This document shows, piece after piece, positions 56,941-64,000 of a stretch of DNA of 64,000 bases. The notes under the pieces were generated by a model. It saw only the letters and a list, made by a program, of their open reading frames with translations. It did not search any database and was not told the DNA's origin. Numbering within the stretch: position 1 is the stretch's first letter; the number at the start of each line of letters is the position of its first letter. A program made the position numbers and the translations under genes. Source of the stretch: Choristoneura fumiferana (taxonomy: Eukaryota; Arthropoda; Insecta; Lepidoptera; Tortricidae); contig NC_133474.1 in the NCBI RefSeq assembly GCF_025370935.1, positions 20,236,383 through 20,300,382 of the forward strand, in the 5' to 3' direction.

Positions 56941-57211
56941 GGCTGATTCTAATAAAAGTGGCATGGCAGGCTAAAGTTAATTCAAAAAAAATATATATGT
57001 TTTTTTACTTTTTTGCATAAAAACAGCTTCTTGGTATTTCATTTGTTACAAATATGTTAAAGGGAACAAAAGTATTCCTAAAAACTTAAGAGTTATGGGT
57101 TCTTGAAATATTGATGAAGCAGGCTAAAGTTAAATTAGACAGGCTAGTAGTGAAAAGTTACCAGGTAAAGAGAATTATATCAAAAATGAAAAGAAATGTA
57201 TCATAAGTTTA

Positions 57212-57354
57212 AGGGGCTGTTTCACCATCCATGATTAGTGTGATCTGGCGTTAGGTGTGATGCCGTCTCTAATTTGTTTTGTTCGAATAGACGGAGACGG
57301 CATCACATTTAACCGTCGGTTAACGCTAATCAATGGATGGTGAAAACAGCCCCT
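57212..57354. mobile_element. Palindromic MITE, AGGGGCTGTTTCACCATCCA ends
   Basis: AGGGGCTGTTTCACCATCCA at the left is mirrored by CAATGGATGGTGAAAACAGC plus CCCT at the right. The inner arms GTGATGCCGTCTC / GAGACGGCATCAC flank a TTTGTTTTGTTCGAAT loop. 143 bp. I recognise it as a common lepidopteran MITE type. It is inserted within the 2.9-kb TIR element. Confidence 0.9.
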
Positions 57355-57703
57355 AAATGTAATTCTTTAAAAAAAATATGAGTCTCTTTGAGGCATATAT
57401 AAGAAATAATTATTTCAAAGTTATTCATATTTTTACAGGGTTATTTGTAATTTACTAGCATCCTTTTAACCCTAAACTCCTACCACTTAAATAATGTTTT
57501 TTGTTTTACGACTTTTTAAAATGGAGCCGTAAAACAAAAAAACATTTGCTAAATCATGTATATTTTTTATTTTTCCTTCCTGTTTTCTTCGCTGATATTG
57601 TTCTTTATGTTTCCTTTGGAACTCAGCATAGACTTCTGGATTTCTTTTTTATGTTTCGTATCTTTTTCTTCGTTTCTCCCTTTTCGTGCTTACCTCTCTT
57701 CTC

Positions 57704-58754
57704 CGTTTAGGGGCATACATGTCCAAATGTCAGAAAGTCCAGGTGTCACATTGTCCATGGTCAAAAAGTCCGAAGGTTATAATGCCTTAATGTCGGATAG
57801 TCCATATGTCCGAGAGTCCAGGTGTCACATTGTCCATTGTCAAAAATTTCGAAGGTTATAATGCCTTAATGTCGGATAGTCCATATGTCTGAGAGTCCAG
57901 GTGTCACATTGTCCATTGTCAAAAAGTTCGAAGGTTACAATGCCTTAATGTCGGATAGTCCATATGTCTGAGAGTCCAGGTGTCACATTGTCCATTGTCA
58001 AAAAGTTCGAAGGTTAAAATGCCTTAATGTCGGATAGTCCATATGTCCGAGAGTCCAGGTGTCACATTGTCCATTGTCAAAAAGTTCGAAGGTTATAATG
58101 CCTTAATGTCGGATAGTCCATATGTCTGAGAGTCCAGGTGTCACATTGTCCATTGTCAAAAAGTTCAAAGGTTATAATGCCCTAATGTCGGATAGTCCAT
58201 ATGTACGAGAGACCAGGGGTCTCACTCTTTTTAATTTGGTTTGTTTACACCTATTTGCAATCGAATGGTTTCGACTCGATCGCCTTTACTGTCAAGTCAA
58301 TAAGAGCTGCCACCACGTAGACAATACGATAACAATATGGAAAGAGACAATGTAGAATGAGGCCCCAGTCCATCTGCATGACTGGATCAGCTGGTCAATT
58401 CTTGTCGACTCGACATGACATGTACGAAGCATCATAGATGCATCTGGGTCTTACTGAGAATGGGTCTCAGGGTGTTAGATAACAGACTGGAAATAATGCA
58501 GATGAGCAATCTAGCTCTCTAATCTATTTCAGTTATATTTATCATTAGTTGTGTTAGTCATATTTTTTATACAATGAGACATTATGGGATTCAGGCCTTC
58601 AGAACTAGGACGTTTAATCCTTCGGACTTTTTGACCATGGACTTTTTGACGCTAGGACTTTTAGACACTAGGACGTTTCATCCTTCGGACTTTTTGACCA
58701 TGGACAATGTGACACCTGGACTTTCTGACATTTGGACATGTATGCCCCTAAACG
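57704..58754. mobile_element. Foldback element with identical 73-bp arms and octamer periodicity
   Basis: Arms 57704-57776 and 58682-58754 (outer end CGTTTAGGGGCATACATGTC) are identical reverse complements over 73 bp. In the left arm GTC occurs at 57721, 57729, 57737, 57745, 57753, 57760 and 57768, spacing 8 bp with one 7. In the right part GAC occurs at 58625, 58633, 58640, 58648, 58656, 58664 and 58672 with the same rule. The 79-bp tandem array and a 63-bp direct repeat (58607/58670) lie inside. No protein function is evident. Confidence 0.9.
57736..58215. repeat. 79-bp tandem array, six units plus a partial
   Basis: AGTCCAGGTGTCACATTGTC recurs at exactly 79-bp intervals: 57736, 57815, 57894, 57973, 58052, 58131, with a diverged start at 58210. 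Units differ at only a few positions. 79 equals ten octamers minus one base, and GTC/GCC-type words keep the 8-bp phase through each unit. Highly homogeneous, hence young. Confidence 0.95.
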
Positions 58755-59819
58755 ACTTTTAGAGGGGGGAGGGGTCACACTCCAAAAAAAAATTGCAAAA
58801 GCTATATTTACGCAAAATTACAGATATAGTACTAATGGATCTAGCGCGGATAGATAAACAGACACACAAAGTGAAATTATAAGAGTGTTTAGTTTAATAA
58901 AAAGCAATTCTCTACATTTACTTTGGTAGAACAATGTTAGTACTACTTTAAAAAAAGTCCATAAAGTTATTCTTAGAAATTATATGCAATTTTTAAATAA
59001 AATAATTTATAGTTCACTTTTTTTCTGCCATGAGTCACTTTAGTCTGTGCTTCAGTTACAGATTAAAGTGACACAGATTAAAGTGAAAAGTGGATTCAAA
59101 AGACATTTACTCTAAAACCGTCAAAAATATGAATGTGCCACTCTTAGTAACGTAAGTAAATACGTCATATATCACATTAAATGATTATCTAATAACGTCC
59201 CATATAAATAACATAAAATAATCGAGACAATGTAAAGTTAAACATACCCGTTACAAACTCCAGTTTGCCGCCTTCGATCACTAATCGCCACAAAACTATG
59301 ACAGAAGGTCTCTAACCGTTCCGTACGGCGGTGAGCCAGATATTGGCTGAATGTTTACCGATGATTAAGGTGTGTCTATCATTCTCCGTGTGTGAATGAG
59401 ACCAACAACGCGAAACACACAGACTACAGTGAAAAATCGCTGGACAAACTTTGAGTCCGAATATTGATGTATAAAAAATGATTTATTTAGGACCGTACTA
59501 TTATTAAATGAATATCGTTATTGTTTTTGCAATATATTATAAAATATAATTTGTGAAATAGTACACAAATAATTCACAGGCCTAAAACCGGAAGCATGTC
59601 CCTTTTGGACAAGACAGACTACAGTGAAAATCGGTACTTTACATTTATTTATTTTTTAAAGTAATAAGGGTTAAATAAATAAAAATGGCCTGGCCTCGGT
59701 GTAAAAGGTCTATGTTTACATATGTCAATTTTTTTTTTTCTCAAAAACGTATATTTAATGTACTTGTATTTCAAAACTCATTGGCAGATTATAATGCCAC
59801 TTTTTATTAGAATCACCCC

Positions 59820-60240
59820 TAGAGGAGGCGGGGGGTTGGGTTTATTTACGTCGAGGCATGAACGCGCGTACACTGCCGCATCCTCCGCCGCGATGGTCGA
59901 GCAAATGTGGCTTAAGCTTACAATTAATAGTAAGCAATTAATAGTAGGCACCGCGTATAGACCTCCGTGGCTCAGTGTTGACACTTTTTTTGACGCCATT
60001 ACTGACTCAGTTACATCGTTTACAAACTATGACCGCTTGATTTTACTTGGGGACTTTAACATAAATTATTCCGATCAAAATGACAGTAAATGTAAACAGT
60101 TGATGCAGTTTCTGACTACACTTAACTTGACGCAGTACGTAAATGAACCGACACACTTTACTAGCCATAGTGAAACGACCATAGACCTTGTATGTACTGA
60201 CGCTCGCGTTGAGAATGTGGAGGTGAGTGAGGCATGTTCC
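59820..60240 (+). pseudogene. LINE ORF2, APE-type endonuclease, second part
   Basis: Starts RGGGGLGLF right after the TIR element, then VEQMWLKL, TAYRPPW (YRPPW codons 59956-59970), LLGDFNI (GDFN codons 60049-60060), a THFT motif and TIDLVCTD near 60180-60205. YRPP, GDFN and S-x-IDL are hallmark endonuclease motifs. The frame breaks near 60235, just before the region corresponding to the catalytic DH; the following frame resumes as ELGAHAFVTTEL. This domain nicks target DNA in TPRT; here it is broken by the insertion and the frameshift. Confidence 0.9.
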
Positions 60241-61310
60241 GGAACTCGGTGCTCATGCCTTCGTCACAACCGAGTTATGCATTAAAAAGCGAAAACAGAC
60301 ACCAACCATGATCACTTATAGACCCTTAAAAGACATAAACTTTGTTGAATTCTACCGTGACCTTGACGCAATGGACTGGAGCCAGATTTATCGCCTTGAA
60401 AACGTTAACGAAATGGTGAGACGCTTTAATGACCTTCTACTGGAACTTTTTGACAAACATGCACCGGAGAAAACGCTTGTGATGAAGGAGGCACCAAAAC
60501 CATGGCTCACCAGTAATGTGAGGCTTATGATGAGTTTACGAAACGAAGCTCACTCAAGGTTTAAGCGAACCAAGTTGGACTCACATAAACAGTACTACCT
60601 GGATTTGAAGCACCTCGTCATTGCAGCAATACACAACGAGAAGCGTGCCTTCTTCGAACAACATATCAATAACACAACTGACAGTAAGACTCTCTGGAAA
60701 AATTTGAAACGCGCAGTTCTTCCAGAGCCACAAATGCAAAACGACCTGCCTACACATTTTAATGACCCTGACGTAATAAATCGCCATTTTCTTAACGTAC
60801 CAGGGCAGTCAGAAGTGGCTATTTCAGACTTGACTTTCTACGAATTTCACAGACATGGAGACTCGACTTTTAAACTTACAACAACGACGTCGACGACGGT
60901 CGCTAAAATTATTGCTATGATAAAATCTACAGCAAAGGGACTGGACTCGCTTTCTATTGACATGCTTCATTTGACATTCTCAAAGACTTCTGACATTCTG
61001 ACATACATTATTAACAAAAGTATTACAACTAATACTTTTCCAGAAGATTGGAAAAACGCTCGAGTGACCCCAATTCCTAAGAAACCGAATCCCGCTGACC
61101 TATCCGATCTCCGTCCTGTCAGTATCCTCCCTTGTACATCGAAGATAATGGAAAGGGTAATTTGTGATCAGCTGTCGGAATACCTAGAGAAAAACAGCAT
61201 CTTGCCTAAACTACAGTCGGGTTTTCGCAAGGGTCGATCGACTGCTACTGCGTTACTCGACGTAGTCGATAACATCTTACAGGCGAGGGATGCTGGTAAA
61301 AGTACCATTT
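60230..61310 (+). pseudogene. LINE ORF2, linker and N-terminal half of reverse transcriptase
   Basis: From ELGAHAFVTTEL through a ~230-residue linker with KPWLTSNVRLMMSLRNEAHS, then RT motifs: KGLDSLSIDML (~60937), NARVTPIPKKPNP, LRPVSILPCTSKIMERVICD and QSGFRKGRSTATALLDVVDN (~61214). After DAGKST a 1-nt shift near 61308 moves the coding sequence to another frame. The next RT motif, DFSRAFD, is therefore out of frame with this piece. Confidence 0.9.
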
Positions 61311-61735
61311 GGTTCTTTTGGATTTTTCTAGGGCTTTTGATTGCATCAATTTGCCCTTGCTATTATCTAAGATGTCATATTATGGTTTTGAGGCTACGGC
61401 GATTAAGTGGTTTGACAGTTACTTGTCCGGCCGAGCACAAGCGGTTGAGCTGCGGGGAATGCATGGTGGTGCTTTGCGGTCCTCCCTTAGCTCGTTGAGC
61501 AGAGGAGTGCCGCAAGGCTCGATCTTGGGTCCACTGCTCTTTATACTTTATAGCGCCGATATCGTTTCTAGTATAGAGAGCAGTAAATACCATCTTTACG
61601 CCGATGACTTGCAGCTTTATGCATCTAGTATGCCTTCAGATGCAGTCACCAACGTGGAGAACATTAATGCAGACCTTGATCGCGTTTTCTCTTGGTCGAG
61701 GAGGAGCTGTCTGGCTCTTAATCCCGAAAATCCAA
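61309..61735 (+). pseudogene. LINE ORF2, catalytic core of reverse transcriptase
   Basis: VLLDFSRAFDCINLPLLLSK holds the first catalytic Asp (motif A). RGVPQGSILGPLLF (codons from 61501) is motif B. YADD (codons 61597-61608) is the two-Asp motif C, so the catalytic residues themselves are intact. LALNP marks motif E; the frame is lost again near 61731 (LNPEN versus the expected LNPEKS). Confidence 0.9.
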
Positions 61736-62435
61736 GTACCTTATATTTGGATCTAAGCATCAGATTCGTAATACTTTGAAAAATCTGGCTACCAGGGATG
61801 TTGCTATTATGGGCGAATCAATAGAAAGGGTAGATGTAGCAAGAAATCTTGGGCTAACTATGGATGGTGAGTTACGCTTCGAGAGCCATATAACTCAATC
61901 AGTTAGCAGCTGCTTCTATCGCCTCCGGATTCTTTACAATATTCGTGACTACCTCAGTGTGGATTTGCGTGTCCAACTGTGTGAGTCACTCGTATTGTCT
62001 AGATTGAACTATTGCGATGTCGTTTATGATGGTTGTATACTTGGTAGTTCTAGGAGATTGATTCAACGAGTTCAAAACGCATGTGCTCGTTTTTGTTTCA
62101 AAGTCCCTCCTCGGTCCCATGTCACTCCGTACTTGAATGCTGCTGATCTGTTAAAAATGCACGCTCGCAGGCGCTTGCACCTTGCGACCCTTTTGTTCGG
62201 TTTAGTGCGGCACAAGACACCTTCGTACCTTTTTGAAAAAATCACATGGTCAAAAAGTGTGCGCAGATTTAAGGCTATTGTGCCTCCGCACAGGACGGCG
62301 GCGTTTCGAGGTAGTTTCAGATTCGCGGCGTCTAAGTGCTGGAATGACATACCTCCTCCTATACTCGGAGTGACTAGCAGGTACACCTTTGGGCGAAAGC
62401 TTAAAGGCTATTTGTTGGCATTTCAAAAGCTATAA
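61733..62435 (+). pseudogene. LINE ORF2, C-terminal domain
   Basis: In a third frame: SKYLIFGS, RNLGLTMDGELRFESHI, LRVQLCESLVLSRLNYCDVV, RVQNACARFC, then RFAASKCWNDIPPPIL and a natural stop at 62433-62435. The LN-C--VY motif and the CWN-IP motif near the end are typical of the C-terminus of Jockey/CR1-like LINEs. Open over ~220 codons, so decay is moderate. Confidence 0.85.
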
Positions 62436-62905
62436 TTCCATTAATTCCTCTCCCTTCCAGCACTATTACACAAAACTTCTTTTTGTTTCGGTTGTTAATT
62501 TCATGTTTCCTTTTAGCTCGCGTACCTAACGGTGTTGTATATTTGGCAAGTGAGTGTATAATAGTTATAATAATTATGTTTATGTACTAATGTTAATGTC
62601 TTTCAAAGCCATAAAATAATTAATATGTTTCATTGTTTACAAATTTTCTATTTATGTAGTCTTATGTATAGTAATAAAACTGTGTAGTATATCTTTGTAG
62701 CGGTCCGAGGGTCACCAACGGTGCTGGCTGAAAATCAGCGCTGGGGTGTTTATTATTAACGCTTCAGCATTATGCTGAGCCAGTGTCCGATTCACAACCG
62801 CAATGACACATACTTTCCTACGTGTTGTCTATTTGTACTTAATACTATTGTTGTGTCTTGTGTTGTGAATAAATGTATTTTCTTTCTTCTTTCTTTCTTT
62901 CTAAT
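62436..62905 (+). other. LINE 3' UTR and (CTTT)n tail
   Basis: Contains GCGGTCCGAGGGTCACCAAC, GGCTGAAAATCAGCGCTGGG and TTCACAACCGCAATGACACA, then GTGAATAAATGTATTTTC and (TTTC)n at 62880-62902. CTGAAAATCAGCGCTG and GCTTCAGCATTATGCTGAGC are small inverted motifs that could form hairpins recognised by the reverse transcriptase. Confidence 0.8.
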
Positions 62906-63027
62906 ATTCTTGTATTGTCATTTACGCTTTTACATATCTTTCAATTTCAAAATCCACTTGACAACTTTCAAAAGGCAAGGCCAATAGACAAATTAAATTG
63001 AGGAGCTATGAACCTCATTTAATATAT

Positions 63028-63256
63028 ATCAGGGTCACGCAGACAAAGCAGTAAAATAAAAAATACAAATAAAAAAAAATTTATTTAGGAATCCTTCCCA
63101 TGGACGTAAAGAGGGGGAATTTTTTTCTCGACTAGCCTTATAGTGTAGGTGTTGTTTAGATTGGTCTTTTAAAACCATTGGGGGGGGGTTGCCAGGATGA
63201 TTTTTCTATTCAGGATCTGGTGCGGAAATATTTCAACTTAAGTGCAATTTTTTCAT
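63028..63256 (+). repeat. Repeat E, internal fragment
   Basis: Matches 25673-25890 (CAGGGTCACGCAGACAAAGC, CCATGGACGTAAAGAGGGGG, TCTTTTAAAACCATTGGGGG) with one ~15-bp insertion. Its right end joins repeat B copy 7 directly. Confidence 0.75.
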
Positions 63257-63486
63257 TAAAAAGTTGAAAAACCCCGACTTTGTCACTTTCAACAGTTCAA
63301 TATCTCAAAAACGGCTAAACTGATTTTGATGAACATGGTCTAAGACCATCGCTAGAAAACCTGATTTCAAATAAAAAAAAAAAAACCGCATTCAAATCGG
63401 TCCACCCGTAAGAGCTACGGTGCCACAGACAGACCACACCCATAGCGGTCAAACTTATAACACCCCTCTTTTTGCGTGGGGGGTTA
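63257..63486 (-). mobile_element. 230-bp repeat B, copy 7
   Basis: From AAAAGTTGAAAAACCCCGAC to TTTTTGCGTGGGGGGTTA, all landmarks present with minor indels. Immediately adjacent to the repeat E fragment. Confidence 0.85.
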
Positions 63487-63833
63487 AAAAGAGGAGCATA
63501 AAAAATCTTGTGAGCAGCCTCGAGCCATTTTTTTTGTTTTGAAATGTTTTTGAGCCAATATAAGTTCATGCTGCGTGGAAAGAGGTGTGAGGGCCCGATT
63601 CTTTCTCTTTGCACGCACCGGGGCCTTGTCCATCCAGGTTACGCCACTGATTCCGCACTCCCTCATCTGTCCGATATAATGAACGAGCGCAAACGCTTTT
63701 GTGTGGAATTTTAAAGGATACCTACTAAGTAACAACAATATTGTATTACCATTAACAGTGTTGCTTGGTTGTTTAACGTTAGTAATGTCCGGTTCACATT
63801 ATTCCAGTAAAATCCTGGCAGTAGCGATACATT
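63487..63833. other. Gene-free stretch
   Basis: CACGCACCGGGGCCTTGTCC lies in a slightly GC-rich patch at 63590-63660; nothing recognised. Confidence 0.35.
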
Positions 63834-64000
63834 CATCATCATCATCATGTCAGCCGAAAGACGTCCACTGCTGGACATAGGCCTCCCCCCAAGGCTCTCC
63901 ACTCAGACCGGTCTTGTGCTTTCCGCATCCACCGCGATCCCGCGATCTTAACCAAGTCGTCGCACCATCTTATAGCCCGAAGAATTGCGAAACTAAGTGG
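63834..64000 (-). mobile_element. RTE-like LINE 3' end, runs off the window
   Basis: (ATC)n at 63834-63848, GTCAGCCGAAAGACGTCCAC, TGCTGGACATAGGCCTCCCC and ACCGCGATCCCGCGATCTTA are the reverse complement of the copy at 38740-38943. The 5' part of the LINE would lie beyond 64000. Confidence 0.85.

Larger units (their letters stand above)
56941..59819. mobile_element. 2.9-kb TIR element inserted in the LINE, TA duplication
   Basis: Left end GGCTGATTCTAATAAAAGTG, then GCAT (56941-56964). The right end 59794-59819 is the inverse of GGGGTGATTCTAATAAAAAG plus TGGCAT. The flanking TA is at 56939-56940 and 59820-59821. Removing the element and one TA lets the endonuclease frame continue from DVRA into RGGGG. 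The subterminal regions hold many copies of a CAGRYTAMAGTKA motif in both orientations (56967, 57120, 57140, 59032, 59059, 59074, 59420, 59615). No transposase is recognised, so it is non-autonomous or gutted. A MITE (57212) and an octamer foldback element (57704) lie inside. Confidence 0.85.
56128..62905 (+). mobile_element. Decayed two-ORF non-LTR retrotransposon (Jockey/CR1/L2-like group)
   Basis: Order on the plus strand: ORF1 C-terminus (56128-56322), AT-rich spacer, ORF2 endonuclease part 1 (56740-56940), a 2,879-bp foreign insertion, endonuclease part 2 (59820-60240), linker and reverse transcriptase (60230-61735), C-terminal domain (61733-62435), and a 3' UTR ending AATAAATG plus (CTTT)n. 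At least three frameshifts in ORF2 besides the insertion make it inactive. A 5'-truncated sibling is at 14396-14670. The exact clade is not decided by eye. Confidence 0.85.

Noticed and set aside
57736..58215. CRISPR-like array of regular repeats
   Set aside because: The units are contiguous 79-bp tandem copies without variable spacers, in a eukaryotic foldback element.
1..64000. Operons, ribosome binding sites, bacterial promoters or terminators
   Set aside because: The window is clearly eukaryotic by its SINE, LINE and MITE content; such calls would be meaningless.

Overview
This is a eukaryotic, AT-rich, gene-poor window that reads as intergenic or intronic DNA from a moth or butterfly (Lepidoptera). 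The evidence is the repeat content: tRNA-derived SINEs with (GAT)n tails, RTE-like LINE tails ending in the same (GAT)n, a Helitron fragment of the type common in Lepidoptera, many short palindromic MITEs, and a ~230-bp repeat bounded by AACCCCCGAC/GTCGGGGGTT. No host protein-coding gene, rRNA, functional tRNA, CRISPR array or bacterial-type feature could be supported. Almost every open frame over 60 codons is chance or lies inside a repeat.

Layout. 0-4.9 kb: a Helitron-associated repeat copy, a palindromic MITE copy and SINE copies, one with a 14-bp target-site duplication (TSD). 5-8.1 kb: no recognised element. 8.2-10 kb: a ~127-bp tandem array with a detached copy, plus a foldback MITE. 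10-14.4 kb: mostly unique, with one MITE and one GC-rich patch. 14.4-20.9 kb: a dense cluster of LINE 3' ends, SINEs with TSDs, a SINE of a second type and a 40-bp-arm hairpin. 20.8-30.6 kb: RTE tails, several MITE families, four copies of the 230-bp repeat, an 85-bp-arm inverted repeat and a 3-unit tandem repeat. 30.6-36.7 kb: mostly unique, with a GC-rich island near 32.5 kb. 36.7-46.3 kb: scattered LINE/SINE/MITE copies and a head-to-head inverted duplication of a LINE tail. 46.9-49.5 kb: a split dispersed repeat holding a 1.2-kb CAAG/CATG minisatellite, a Helitron N-terminal ORF and a 37-bp perfect inverted repeat. 49.5-54.8 kb: mostly unique, ending in a 100-N assembly gap. 54.9-56 kb: a decayed LTR-retrotransposon gag-like frame. 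56.1-62.9 kb: a decayed two-ORF non-LTR retrotransposon split by a 2.9-kb DNA element. 63-64 kb: more repeats.

The most informative structure is the nest at 56.1-62.9 kb. A LINE (ORF1 tail, endonuclease, reverse transcriptase, 3' UTR) is interrupted inside its endonuclease by a TIR element with a TA target duplication. That element carries many copies of a CAG-N-TA-type subterminal motif. It in turn contains a MITE and a 1,051-bp foldback element with identical 73-bp arms, which is built throughout from a degenerate octamer with GTC every 8 bp and amplified as a 79-bp tandem array. A second theme is a LINE-SINE partnership: the SINE and RTE-like tails share about 50 bp of 3' sequence ending in (GAT)n, as expected if the LINE machinery mobilises the SINE. 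All family names rest on pattern recognition by eye; no database search was run.
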